A DNA stretch of 41,487 nucleotides, taken from Bacteroidales bacterium. GTDB taxonomy: Bacteria > Bacteroidota > Bacteroidia > Bacteroidales > F082. The position numbers and the translations under genes are program-made. A model generated the notes under the pieces. The model saw only the letters and a list, made by a program, of their open reading frames with translations. It did no database searches and had not been told where the DNA came from. Numbering within the stretch: the stretch's first letter is position 1; each line of letters starts with the position of its first letter. Positions 8,649 to 16,375 of the stretch are shown piece after piece. The DNA is taken from positions 1 through 41,487 of the forward strand of contig JAKSMU010000017.1 in NCBI GenBank assembly GCA_024400455.1, read 5' to 3'.

Positions 8649-9866
8649 ATGTTTGATGTTCAATCCATTCGCCAGCAGTTTCCCGTCCTGAACCAACAGG
8701 TCTACGGCAAGCCTTTGGTGTATTTCGACAATGCAGCTACCACGCAGAAGCCGCTTTGCGTCATCGAGCGCGAGCGCGATTATTACCTGAATGAAAACTG
8801 CAATATTCACCGTGGCGTGCATTATCTGAGCCAAAAAGCGACTGAGGCTTACGAAAACGCTCGCATCACCGTGGCCAGGTTCATCAATGCGCCCGAAGCG
8901 CACGAAATCGTTTTCACAAGGGGAACGACCGAATCGCTGAACCTATTGGCGACTTCGTTTGAACATCTGTTCATCGAAGAAGGCGACAAGGTGATGGTTA
9001 CCGCGATGGAACATCATTCCAACCTTGTGCCTTGGCAGCAGATGATCCAACGGCATCATGGCGAACTGTTGGTCGTCCCAATGGACGACAATGGTGTCCT
9101 GGATTTAAACGCTTATCAGGATTTGCTGAAAGAGCAGCCGAAAGTCGTTTCCATTGCGCATATTTCCAATACCTTGGGAACCATCAATCCGGTGAAGGAA
9201 ATGATCACTATGGCACATCAGTATGGTATCCCGGTTGTGATAGATGGTGCGCAATCGATGGCGCATCTGCCCATTGATGTGCAGGACATGGATTGCGATT
9301 TCTATGTCTTTTCGGGTCATAAGATGTATGCGCCTATGGGCATTGGCGGCTTGTATGGCAAGACCGAGTGGCTTGAAAAGATGCCGCCTTATCAGTTCGG
9401 TGGCGAGATGGTCGATACGGTGAGTTTTGAAAAGACCACTTTCAACAAATTGCCTTTCAAATTCGAGGCTGGCACACCAAATGTCGGTGCGGCATTGGGA
9501 CTTGAAACGGCAGTGAAATTCATTGAAAGCATGGATAGGAAAGCCGTTGCCGAGCACGAGGATTTGCTTTTGAAAACGGCTGTTGAAAGGCTTGCGCAAA
9601 TTGAAGGCATGCGTTTCATCGGTCAGGCACCGCATCGCAGCGGACTGGTTTCGTTTGTCATCGATGGCATTCATCCTTACGATTTGGGAACGATTGTCGA
9701 CAAGATGGGCTTTGCCGTACGCACGGGCCATCATTGCGCCGAGCCGGTGATGACTTATTTCGGCATTCCGGGCACGGTGAGGGCTTCGTTTGCCATGTAT
9801 AACACGATTGAAGAAGTTGAAGTTTTTGTAAAAGCAGTTGAAAGGGCTGCAAATATGCTTAGATAA
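8649..9866 (+). CDS. sufS: Cysteine desulfurase SufS
   Basis: SufS is a PLP-dependent group II cysteine desulfurase that takes sulfur from cysteine and hands the persulfide to SufE. The 405 residues show the N-terminal YFDNAATTQKP, EHHSNLVPW (His stacking on PLP, about 122-123), the PLP-binding Asp in IDGAQS (D199), the Schiff-base lysine in FSGHKMYAP (K225) and the persulfide Cys in RTGHHCAEPVM (C363). It overlaps sufE by one base (TAATG), which implies coupled translation. Confidence 0.97.
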   Translation: MFDVQSIRQQFPVLNQQVYGKPLVYFDNAATTQKPLCVIERERDYYLNENCNIHRGVHYLSQKATEAYENARITVARFINAPEAHEIVFTRGTTESLNLLATSFEHLFIEEGDKVMVTAMEHHSNLVPWQQMIQRHHGELLVVPMDDNGVLDLNAYQDLLKEQPKVVSIAHISNTLGTINPVKEMITMAHQYGIPVVIDGAQSMAHLPIDVQDMDCDFYVFSGHKMYAPMGIGGLYGKTEWLEKMPPYQFGGEMVDTVSFEKTTFNKLPFKFEAGTPNVGAALGLETAVKFIESMDRKAVAEHEDLLLKTAVERLAQIEGMRFIGQAPHRSGLVSFVIDGIHPYDLGTIVDKMGFAVRTGHHCAEPVMTYFGIPGTVRASFAMYNTIEEVEVFVKAVERAANMLR

Positions 9867-10291
9867 TGACTATCAAAGAAATACAAGATTCCATTGTGGA
9901 GGATTTCTCCATGTTCGACGATTGGATGGACCGTTACGCCATGCTAATTGAAATGGGCAAGGAATGCCCGATTATCGACGACCAATACCGTGACGAAAAG
10001 CACCTTATCAACGGCTGTCAGTCGCGTGTGTGGTTGAGCGCCGAATTGAAAGATGGCAAAATTTATTTTGCTGCCGATAGCGATGCCGTCATAACCAAAG
10101 GCATTATCTATCTGTTGATTAAGGTGTTTTCGGGACAAACGCCAAGCGACATCCTCGCCGCCGACATGTCGTTTTTGGATGAAATTGGCCTGAAGGAACA
10201 TTTGTCGCCGACACGTTCCAACGGCTTGCTCTCAATGGTGAAGCAAATGATGCTTTACGCAGAGGCGTTTAAATTGCAGGAGGTGAAATGA
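9866..10291 (+). CDS. sufE: Sulfur acceptor SufE
   Basis: SufE takes the persulfide from SufS and passes it to SufB. The 141-residue length is normal. The family motif LINGCQSRVWL contains the acceptor cysteine C51. Other family blocks are MFDDWMDRYAMLIEMG near the N-terminus and LSPTRSNGLLSMVKQM near the C-terminus. It starts on the sufS stop and its own stop overlaps the next start (ATGA). Confidence 0.95.
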   Translation: MTIKEIQDSIVEDFSMFDDWMDRYAMLIEMGKECPIIDDQYRDEKHLINGCQSRVWLSAELKDGKIYFAADSDAVITKGIIYLLIKVFSGQTPSDILAADMSFLDEIGLKEHLSPTRSNGLLSMVKQMMLYAEAFKLQEVK

Positions 10292-10650
10292 TGACAGAAG
10301 AAGAAAAAACACAATTAAAGGAAACCGTCATATCGGTTTTGAAGACCATCTACGACCCGGAAATTCCGGTCGATATCTGGACCTTGCATCTGGTCTATGG
10401 TCTTGATGTTGATGCAGAAGGCAATGTGAAAATCGTGATGACTGTCACGGCACCAAACTGCCCGGTTGCCGAGGTCTTGCCGAATGCTGTGAAAGAACGT
10501 GTGGCGGCTATTGTTGGCGTGAAGGATGTGGATGTCGAACTGACCTTCGAACCGGCTTGGAGCATCGACATGCTCTCTGACGAAGCCAAAGCCGAACTGG
10601 GCTTGGATGGCGATTACGGTGGCTTCACCGCGCAGGATTTCATGTATTGA
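10288..10650 (+). CDS. sufT: SufT-like DUF59/MIP18-family protein
   Basis: This 120-residue DUF59 protein is a likely accessory factor for delivery or maturation of iron-sulfur clusters. Visible motifs are VLKTIYDPEIPVDIWTLHLVY (E25 in DPEIP) and TAPNCPVAEVLP with the conserved Cys (C58), followed by the VGVKDVDVELTFEPAW block. The more usual NIYELGLIY sequence reads DIWTLHLVY here. The start has two tandem ATG codons (10288 and 10291). The first overlaps the sufE stop by four bases and is preferred. It closes the suf operon, before an intrinsic terminator. Confidence 0.88.
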   Translation: MMTEEEKTQLKETVISVLKTIYDPEIPVDIWTLHLVYGLDVDAEGNVKIVMTVTAPNCPVAEVLPNAVKERVAAIVGVKDVDVELTFEPAWSIDMLSDEAKAELGLDGDYGGFTAQDFMY

Positions 10651-10668
10651 TTTTGTCTAACGTAAACA

Positions 10669-10700
10669 AACAAGCCGCATGTACTGCGGCTTGTTCTTGT
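10669..10700 (+). terminator. Intrinsic terminator of the suf operon
   Basis: An 11-bp perfect stem (10669-10679 with 10685-10695) and 5-nt loop lies 18 bases after the sufT-like stop. A short T-rich run TTGTTCTTGTT follows. It also faces the convergent XRE gene. Confidence 0.82.
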
Positions 10701-10746
10701 TAGTTAAGATAGTTAAAAAAGTATATATATTTTGAGTAATGCTCTT

Positions 10747-10971
10747 TCATCTTGATCGTCTTCCGTCGCCGAAATATTCGCTCAGGAAATCGTGTCCCAA
10801 GACTTCGGAAATTCTGATAAGCAAATCGGTATCGATGCTTTTTCTCTTGAACATCTTGTAAACGTTCGATCTTTCGTAGCAAATCTGTTTGGCAAACCAA
10901 GTGACGTTTCTGCCTTGGTCTTTCATCACTTGTTGTATTCTGCTTCCAATGTGGATGTCTTTGAAATTCAT
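10747..10971 (-). CDS. Small XRE-family HTH regulator
   Basis: The 74-residue protein is almost wholly a helix-turn-helix domain: GSRIQQVMKDQGRNVTWFAKQI, CYERSNVYKMFKRKSID, then TDLLIRISEVLGHDFLSEYF. It probably binds DNA as a dimer. The frame is open to a TTG at 11001, but that codon overlaps the -7 box, so ATG 10971 (MNFKDIHIG) is chosen. A 10-bp palindrome sits at the predicted transcription start and may be an autoregulatory site. The role and targets are unknown. Confidence 0.85.
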   Translation of the reverse strand: MNFKDIHIGSRIQQVMKDQGRNVTWFAKQICYERSNVYKMFKRKSIDTDLLIRISEVLGHDFLSEYFGDGRRSR

Positions 10972-10984
10972 TTTTTTGTTTTTT

Positions 10985-10994
10985 AACAATTGTT
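10985..10994. promoter_or_regulatory. Palindrome at XRE gene transcription start, candidate operator
   Basis: AACAATTGTT is a perfect 10-bp palindrome located between the -7 box and the start codon of the XRE gene, around the predicted +1. Position suits repression by the encoded HTH protein, but this is inference and short AT palindromes can arise by chance. Confidence 0.4.
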
Positions 10995-10998
10995 GATA

Positions 10999-11006
10999 CA
11001 AAAATA
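10999..11006 (-). promoter_or_regulatory. Promoter -7 box for XRE gene
   Basis: The minus strand reads TATTTTTG, an exact TAnnTTTG match, 28 bases from the chosen ATG. Confidence 0.65.
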
Positions 11007-11055
11007 CATCAACAACATGTTTGCCTCAAAGGAAAAATGAAATAAAACATTCAAA

Positions 11056-11074
11056 GAAAATCAAAGTTTTTGAT
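11056..11074 (-). terminator. Weak hairpin after the membrane HTH gene
   Basis: On the minus strand ATCAAA-AAC-TTTGAT is followed by TTTTCTTTG. The 6-bp AT-rich stem is weak but correctly placed, 36 bases past the stop at 11110. Confidence 0.4.
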
Positions 11075-11109
11075 GTTATCGATTTGAAATATAGTTAGAT
11101 GCAAATTGA

Positions 11110-11832
11110 TTAACACCATTGGCTGAGGAAGTCCTTCAAGATGAGTTTTAGGTCGACATTGCTGCCGAAAATCTCATTCATCTTGGCTGAACGTGCCCAA
11201 ACTGCCTGATAGGTTTTGCCGGTGATGGCTGCCGCTTGTTTCTCATTCAAGCCGATGATATATAGGCAACAATAAAACACGTCGGAAGTGGTCAGGCGGG
11301 GATATTGCTCGATGATTTTCATTGAAAATCCGGGAAATGCTGTGTCGACGGCTTTGAATAAATAGGCCTTTTGCGTATCGGTCAGCGTCAGTTTAGGATA
11401 GTTTTGCCCTGATTTTATGTATTCGTTTTTCACATTGTCAAGCAGTTTGCGACAATTGCCGTTTTGCTTTAGCAATGCCATTCTCTCTTCATATTGCATT
11501 TTGGGCGCATTATGCTCTTCTGATTTTGAATCAAGCTCTTCTTGCAATGCCTTGATTTGTTTGTCTTTGGCATTGCTTTCGGCAGTTTTTTCAATGATTT
11601 TGTGTTGTAGCTTGTCCGATTCCAAAATCAGTTCTTTTTCGCGTCTCTTGTTTTTGCGTTTTCTTTTTTCAATGCAGATGCTGTAAATAGCAATGAGTAG
11701 AACGATGAGCGCACACAGAGCCGCTATGATGGCATGGTGAATGTCACTTGTTTCTACAAACAGATTAACAAGGTTTAGGATAATGCAATCAATTGATTTA
11801 TATATAGTTGTTAAAAGAATGATAAAAGGCAT
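11110..11832 (-). CDS. Membrane-anchored coiled-coil protein with LuxR-like HTH tail
   Basis: The 240-residue protein has a transmembrane helix (about 33-53), a charged coiled coil (about 55-125) and a C-terminal domain. That domain contains FPGFSMKIIEQYPRLTTSD followed by VFYCCLYIIGLNEKQAAAI and TGKTYQAVWARSAKMNEIFG. The pattern resembles the C-terminal part of Bacteroidota TPR/Y_Y_Y-type regulators, in which a LuxR-like helix-turn-helix follows a coiled coil. Here the sensor TPR or propeller part is missing, and the recognition-helix region is divergent from the usual VERHRYNIRKK. DNA binding from the membrane is possible but not shown. Confidence 0.6.
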   Translation of the reverse strand: MPFIILLTTIYKSIDCIILNLVNLFVETSDIHHAIIAALCALIVLLIAIYSICIEKRKRKNKRREKELILESDKLQHKIIEKTAESNAKDKQIKALQEELDSKSEEHNAPKMQYEERMALLKQNGNCRKLLDNVKNEYIKSGQNYPKLTLTDTQKAYLFKAVDTAFPGFSMKIIEQYPRLTTSDVFYCCLYIIGLNEKQAAAITGKTYQAVWARSAKMNEIFGSNVDLKLILKDFLSQWC

Positions 11833-11866
11833 GAAGGGATTGTCTTATGTCGATAAAATTAAGACG

Positions 11867-11874
11867 CAAAAATA
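11867..11874 (-). promoter_or_regulatory. Promoter -7 box for membrane HTH gene
   Basis: The minus strand reads TATTTTTG, 35 bases upstream of the start codon, in the gap after the GNAT gene. Confidence 0.6.
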
Positions 11875-11880
11875 CAATTT

Positions 11881-12381
11881 TTATGGGCGCAATAGTTTTT
11901 CGTATGCAATTCTTTCGCCATGTGGATAATGGATTTCGCCGCAGTATGCAAAACCTTCTTTTTTCAAGAGGTTCATCATGTATCCGTTGTCTTTGTGTGT
12001 GTCAATTTTGAAACTGTGAGCATTGTTTTGCAAGGCTATTTCTTCGGCTTTGTGCATTAGGTATGAGGCGAGTCCTTGCCGTGTGCAGCTCTTTCTGACG
12101 CAAATTCTGTGTATGACTACATAATCTTGCTCGCTAAGCCATTTTCCGTCAAGGTTTTTGTATTCGGGTTCTCCATTGATGATGATGGCTGCGTATGCTG
12201 CGATTTCATCTTTCCAAAGCGAAACATAGCCGACACCCTTTTCGATGTCGGCTTGTATGCTTTCGCGGTTGGGATAGCCGTTTTGCCATTGGTCGATGCC
12301 GCGTCTTTTCAGTGATTGTTGGGCGTCGCCTACAATCTCCAAAATGTTTTCAATATCATTTTGATTGGCAAGGCGTATCAT
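11881..12381 (-). CDS. GNAT-family N-acetyltransferase
   Basis: The 166-residue protein shows the GNAT fold: N-terminal RLANQNDIENILEIV, a central YVVIHRICVRKSCTRQGLASYLM segment holding the acetyl-CoA pyrophosphate loop (variant R/QxxGxA: TRQGLA), and KIDTHKDNGYMMNLLKKEGF with the beta-5/alpha-4 signature. It would move an acetyl group from acetyl-CoA to an amine; the substrate is not predictable. It starts 6 bases after the stop of the M23 peptidase gene and probably shares its transcript. Confidence 0.87.
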   Translation of the reverse strand: MIRLANQNDIENILEIVGDAQQSLKRRGIDQWQNGYPNRESIQADIEKGVGYVSLWKDEIAAYAAIIINGEPEYKNLDGKWLSEQDYVVIHRICVRKSCTRQGLASYLMHKAEEIALQNNAHSFKIDTHKDNGYMMNLLKKEGFAYCGEIHYPHGERIAYEKLLRP

Positions 12382-12387
12382 GTTGTG

Positions 12388-13464
12388 CTATTTCACCCGT
12401 AGTCTTTGGCCAATCTGCAGCACCTTGGTTTCCTTGATTTTATTCAGTTTGCAGATGGCTTTTACGGTAGTTCCGTATTTCTTGGCGATTTTGCTGAGGT
12501 TGTCGCCTGATTTCACTTTGTGGTATACGGCACTCTGTTTCGGCTTGGCCGGTTTCGGTTTTTCCTTGCCGGCATCGATTGATTGCTGGTCGGTCTGGCC
12601 GTAATGTGAATTGATGTTGAAATAGTGTTTCTTCAAGGTGAAGATGGTGTCGCGCAACTTGCCGTGTTCGAAGTCGAAGATGCGTTCTGGATCGAATGGT
12701 TTGCCCATGTAACGGGTCTCGAAGTGGAGGTGAGGTCCGGTAGAGTGGCCTGTTGAACCGCCATAACCGATGACTTCGCCAGCTTTGACGATATCACCGC
12801 TGTTCACTATATATTTGCTTAAGTGACCATAATAGGTCTCCAATCCGTTAGCATGACGAATGACCAAGACGTTGCCGTAACCGCCTGTGTATCGGGTCGG
12901 CATAGCTACGCGTACCACACCGTCGAAGGCCGAACGCACTGGATCGCCGATGTCGAGGTCGAGGTCGACGCCTTTGTGCGGACGTCTTCCTCTGAACTTG
13001 TATTGAGAGGTTACAACTCCTGGGTGCGGTATGCTATATCCGTGGACGGAATCGATCAAAACCAGATCGACTTCATTGGGCATGTCCTTCAGCTCAATAT
13101 CGAGATAACTGTGTACCTGTTCGGTGTCCCAGTGGTCGGTGTCAAGCGTGTCGGGCAGGATAGGTTTCGTGATGTCGAAATAAGCCCAGGTAAAGTCGTC
13201 GAAAAGAAGAATCTTCTGAAATTTGTCGTCGGTGTCTAAGGTGTCGAATGGGACAGGAATGCTGCCTTCCAAATCGTCTTCTTCGTCGTCGTCAATGTTT
13301 ATGGCCAATGAGTCAGGATTTTGACTGTCTAAATAAATATATAAGGTATCGTAAACTACGGTTGTATATTTTTCTTTGAGGCGTTGCAGGATGTTTTTCT
13401 TTTCTTGTGCCGTGGCTCCATAGGCAATGAAAAGGCAAATTAGTATAGTTAATGTTTTCTTCAT
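12388..13464 (-). CDS. Exported M23 metallopeptidase with LysM domain
   Basis: A periplasmic peptidoglycan hydrolase or NlpD/EnvC-type activator of 358 residues. The start is ATG 13464, giving a clean signal peptide (MKKTLTILICLFIAYGATAQ); the upstream in-frame ATG at 13503 lies in the promoter and is rejected. A low-complexity acidic stretch (about 55-75) is followed by an M23 domain with GRRPHKGVDLDL (His and Asp zinc ligands), YGNVLVIRHANGLETYYGHLS and TGPHLHFE. The C-terminal 45 residues form a LysM domain (KVKSGDNLSKIAKKYGTT ... KVLQIGQRLRVK). Zinc ligands are intact, so it is likely an active endopeptidase. Confidence 0.93.
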   Translation of the reverse strand: MKKTLTILICLFIAYGATAQEKKNILQRLKEKYTTVVYDTLYIYLDSQNPDSLAINIDDDEEDDLEGSIPVPFDTLDTDDKFQKILLFDDFTWAYFDITKPILPDTLDTDHWDTEQVHSYLDIELKDMPNEVDLVLIDSVHGYSIPHPGVVTSQYKFRGRRPHKGVDLDLDIGDPVRSAFDGVVRVAMPTRYTGGYGNVLVIRHANGLETYYGHLSKYIVNSGDIVKAGEVIGYGGSTGHSTGPHLHFETRYMGKPFDPERIFDFEHGKLRDTIFTLKKHYFNINSHYGQTDQQSIDAGKEKPKPAKPKQSAVYHKVKSGDNLSKIAKKYGTTVKAICKLNKIKETKVLQIGQRLRVK

Positions 13465-13500
13465 GTGCGATAAATGATCCTTTTTAAGTGTATGAAACGA

Positions 13501-13508
13501 CAAAAATA
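13501..13508 (-). promoter_or_regulatory. Promoter -7 box for M23-GNAT unit
   Basis: The minus strand reads TATTTTTG, 37 bases upstream of ATG 13464 and just before the rejected ATG 13503. Confidence 0.62.
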
Positions 13509-13534
13509 GCGAAAAATTGTATTTGTCTGGAATG

Positions 13535-13554
13535 AAAAAATACCGAAAACGGTA
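13535..13554 (-). terminator. Intrinsic terminator of the ClC gene
   Basis: On the minus strand TACCG-TTTT-CGGTA is followed directly by T6, two bases after the stop codon region of the ClC gene. The stem is short but the U-run is good. Confidence 0.68.
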
Positions 13555-13556
13555 AA

Positions 13557-15335
13557 TTAGTCGTCTGAAATTTCGCTCAGCATGTCGCGATAAGCCGAAA
13601 AAACATTGGCTCTTGACATGTAACCCAAATACTTACGGTCTTTGACGACAGGAATATTGTATTTCCCTGAAGCTTGGAATTTTTTTACGATATTCTCCAT
13701 TTGGTCGTCAGGATTGATGATGTATTCGGGAATGACGGTGAAGTTGAGAATGAATTGGTCGTATATGCTCTGATCGAACATGACGCTACGGATATCGTCC
13801 AGCAGGACGTGGCCGCAGAAATTGCCCTCTTTGTCAACTACCGGGAAAATGTTGCGTTTTGATGAGGAAATAATCGGAATCAAATCGCGGAAGGTCTTGT
13901 TGGGGTCGATGGCGCTGAAGTTGTTTTCAATCAGTTGGTTGACGGTCATCATGTTGAGGATGCTCTTGTCTTTGTTGTGCGTAACTTCAATACCTTCTTC
14001 GGCAATTGCATTTGTGTAAATTGAGTGTTTGAAAAAGATGTGGTTGACGGCATACGACAGTGAAGCCACAATCATCAGCGGAACGATGAGAGCATAACCG
14101 TTTGTGATTTCTGCAATGAGGAAAATGCCTGTCAGAGGCGCGTGTAGCATGCCCGCCACCAAACCGCTCATGCCGACTAAGGCGAATTTGGCTGGGTCTA
14201 AATTACCGATGTCTAAATAGTTGACTGCCATTGCAAAAAACAATCCTGTGAAAGCACCGATAAACAGGGCGGGGGCGAAGGTGCCGCCCACACCGCCAGC
14301 GCCGAAAGTGAAGGCCGTGGCAAAGGCTTTCAACAGTATGATGCCCAAAAACAAAACCAGCGTTATCCAATCGATGCCTTTGAATCGGGCCAAAAATGGA
14401 TTACCGAAAATCGGACTGTAATCGCCAGCAAGGGCTTTGTTGATGGCTTCGTAGCCTTCGCCGTAAAGGGCAGGGAAGAGGTAAATCAGTAGGCCTAACA
14501 GCGTGGCGCCGAGGAAAAAACGTTTCCAAGGCGATTCAATATGCTTGAAGCGTTTTTCAACGCTAAAAGTGATTTTCAGGAAGTAAGCCGAAATGAGTCC
14601 GGCGAAAATGCCCAGGCCGATGTAGAAAATGGCATTGGCCGGAATGAATCCTTCGGCAATGGTTGTCGGATACTCAACGGCTTGACCTAAAAGGAAGTAA
14701 GATGTCAAAATGGCCACAAATGATGACACGATGATAGGCACCAAGGCGCCAAGCGACAAGTCAATCATTAGTACTTCGAGGGCGAAGACGACACCTGTTA
14801 TCGGGGCTTGGAAGATGGCTGCCAAGGCTGCGGCACCGCCCATGCCGATGAGTAGCACTATTTTTTTATAATCCAATTTGAGGAGTTGCCCTATGTTGGA
14901 ACCAATGGACGCGCCAGTCGAAACGGAAGGACCTTCCAAACCTACCGAACCGCCGAATCCGACGGTCAAGGCGCTGGTGACGATGGCAGTCCATGTACTG
15001 CTATGACTTACTTCTCCCTTTTTCTTCTTGATGGCATAGAGGATGCCCGGAATGCCATGCCCGACTTCTTTTCTCAAAATGAACCGGCAAAAAAGTATGG
15101 TGAGCAGGATGCCGATGGCCGGGCAGATGAAGTACAGCAGATGCGAATAATTGAATTGATAATTCAACACCAAGTCGCGGATGCCATGGGCTAACTTCTT
15201 GATAATGACAGCTGCCAACCCTGCGCATAATCCCGTAGGGATGCTGAGGAGAATCATAAAGACCCTGTCGGATATTCTGGCAACTCTCCACGCATTGAAT
15301 CGTTCAATCCATGTCCTGATTTTATCTTTGAGCAT
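13557..15335 (-). CDS. ClC-family chloride channel/transporter with CBS pair
   Basis: This 592-residue inner-membrane protein moves chloride or another anion. The three ion-path motifs are GHGIP (92-96, in place of GSGIP), GGSVGLEGPS with gating glutamate E134, and GGVGGTFAPALFIGA. Helix H reads FQAPITGVVFALEVLM; aligned on FNAPLAGILFIIEE of E. coli ClC, the proton-glutamate position is Val188. The C-terminal 150 residues hold two CBS domains (SKRNIFPVVDKEGNFCGHVLLDDI; SGKYNIPVVKDRKYLGYMSR), which usually bind adenine nucleotides. Glu loss at the internal proton site suggests channel-like or uncoupled transport. No clear -7 box was found for this gene in the 90-base gap to xth. Confidence 0.93.
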   Translation of the reverse strand: MLKDKIRTWIERFNAWRVARISDRVFMILLSIPTGLCAGLAAVIIKKLAHGIRDLVLNYQFNYSHLLYFICPAIGILLTILFCRFILRKEVGHGIPGILYAIKKKKGEVSHSSTWTAIVTSALTVGFGGSVGLEGPSVSTGASIGSNIGQLLKLDYKKIVLLIGMGGAAALAAIFQAPITGVVFALEVLMIDLSLGALVPIIVSSFVAILTSYFLLGQAVEYPTTIAEGFIPANAIFYIGLGIFAGLISAYFLKITFSVEKRFKHIESPWKRFFLGATLLGLLIYLFPALYGEGYEAINKALAGDYSPIFGNPFLARFKGIDWITLVLFLGIILLKAFATAFTFGAGGVGGTFAPALFIGAFTGLFFAMAVNYLDIGNLDPAKFALVGMSGLVAGMLHAPLTGIFLIAEITNGYALIVPLMIVASLSYAVNHIFFKHSIYTNAIAEEGIEVTHNKDKSILNMMTVNQLIENNFSAIDPNKTFRDLIPIISSSKRNIFPVVDKEGNFCGHVLLDDIRSVMFDQSIYDQFILNFTVIPEYIINPDDQMENIVKKFQASGKYNIPVVKDRKYLGYMSRANVFSAYRDMLSEISDD

Positions 15336-15397
15336 CGCTTTGCTGTTTCAGGCCGCTAAATTAGAAAAATCAGTTTTCACTTGAACAATAAAATTCA

Positions 15398-15405
15398 TAT
15401 TTTCG
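15398..15405 (+). promoter_or_regulatory. Probable -7 box for exonuclease III gene
   Basis: TATTTTCG is one mismatch from TAnnTTTG, 22 bases before the start codon. A purine-rich AAAAAAGGAT lies directly before the ATG. Confidence 0.4.
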
Positions 15406-15426
15406 CAGCGTAAATGAAAAAAGGAT

Positions 15427-16185
15427 ATGAGAATCGTCAGTTATAATGTCAATGGCATCCGTTCTGCAATCAGCAAAGGCCTTTTGCAATGGATTGATCA
15501 ATATCAGCCGGATGTGTTGTGTTTTCAGGAACTGAAGGCCACGCCCGACCAGATTCCATTGATGGACTTCGAAATGTTAGGCTATCATCATTTTTGGTTT
15601 CCGGCCAAGAAAAAAGGCTATAGTGGTGTTGGCATGATTTGCAAGCAACAGCCTGACAATGTGGTTTATGGCATGAATAATCCGCTTTATGACGAAGAGG
15701 GGCGTTTCCTGCGTGCCGATTTCGGCGACTTGTCGTTGGTGAGCGTGTATCACCCATCGGGCACCACGGGCGACGAGCGTCAGGCGTTCAAGATGGAGTG
15801 GCTTTCTTTCTTCCGCGATTATGTCAACGAATTGCGCAAGGATCGTCCAAACTTGGTCTTATCGGGCGACTACAACATCTGCCACGAGGCCATCGATATC
15901 AACAATCCGAAGGCGCATGTCACCTCGTCGGGTTTTTTGCCAGAGGAGCGCGAATGGTTTACTGAATTCCTTGGCGATGGTTATGTCGACAGTTTCCGCC
16001 ATCTGGTGAAAGAAGCTAACCGATACAGCTGGTGGAGTTACCGTGCCAATGCCCGTGAGAAAAACTTGGGCTGGCGCATCGACTACCATATTGTCACGGA
16101 AAGTCTTGTGAATCAAATCAAATCCGTCGACATTCTGCCCGATGTGAAGCATTCCGACCATTGTCCGATTGTGCTGGATCTGTAA
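15427..16185 (+). CDS. xth: Exodeoxyribonuclease III
   Basis: This base-excision-repair enzyme cleaves DNA at abasic sites and has 3'-5' exonuclease and phosphatase activity. The 252 residues carry all catalytic positions of the ExoIII/APE1 family: N7 in SYNVNGIR, E35 in CFQELKA, GYSGVGM, D148-N150 in SGDYNICH, WWSYRANAREKNLGWRIDYH, and the final D244-H245 in KHSDHCPIVLDL. It is a single-gene unit upstream of a tRNA. Confidence 0.96.
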   Translation: MRIVSYNVNGIRSAISKGLLQWIDQYQPDVLCFQELKATPDQIPLMDFEMLGYHHFWFPAKKKGYSGVGMICKQQPDNVVYGMNNPLYDEEGRFLRADFGDLSLVSVYHPSGTTGDERQAFKMEWLSFFRDYVNELRKDRPNLVLSGDYNICHEAIDINNPKAHVTSSGFLPEEREWFTEFLGDGYVDSFRHLVKEANRYSWWSYRANAREKNLGWRIDYHIVTESLVNQIKSVDILPDVKHSDHCPIVLDL

Positions 16186-16225
16186 AATACTCCTAACTCC
16201 TATCGCCAAACTCCAAACTTTTTCC

Positions 16226-16233
16226 TATCTTTG
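16226..16233 (+). promoter_or_regulatory. Promoter -7 box for tRNA-Arg
   Basis: TATCTTTG is an exact TAnnTTTG match, 18 bases before the mature tRNA 5' end. Confidence 0.65.
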
Positions 16234-16251
16234 CCGCGAAAAACAGGAGAT

Positions 16252-16323
16252 GGCCTAATAGTTCAAGGGATAGAACGGAAGTTTCCTAAACTTTAAATCT
16301 AGGTTCGAGTCCTAGTTGGGCTA
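16252..16323 (+). tRNA. tRNA-Arg (CCT anticodon)
   Basis: The cloverleaf folds by hand. Acceptor 16252-16258 (GGCCTAA) pairs with 16316-16322 (TTGGGCT), with two G-U pairs. The D arm is GTTC-AAGGGATA-GAAC. The anticodon arm is GAAGT-TTCCTAA-ACTTT with CCT at 16285-16287. The variable loop has 4 nt and the T arm is CTAGG-TTCGAGT-CCTAG. The discriminator base is A at 16323. CCA is not encoded; CAA follows. It reads AGG codons. Confidence 0.94.
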
Positions 16324-16329
16324 CAAAAT

Positions 16330-16371
16330 AAAAGCCTCGTAATTTGCTAAAGTTCAAATTGCGAGGCTTTT
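16330..16371. terminator. Strong bidirectional terminator after tRNA-Arg
   Basis: A 17-bp stem with one G-T pair (16330-16346 with 16355-16371) and an 8-nt loop. It has flanking A and T runs on both strands and lies between the tRNA and the convergent hydrolase gene, so it can end both transcripts. Confidence 0.88.
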
Positions 16372-16375
16372 GCTT

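Noticed and set aside
16252..16371. tRNA-Arg as an attachment site of an integrated element
   Set aside because: No integrase nearby and no second copy of the tRNA 3' end was noticed in the window.
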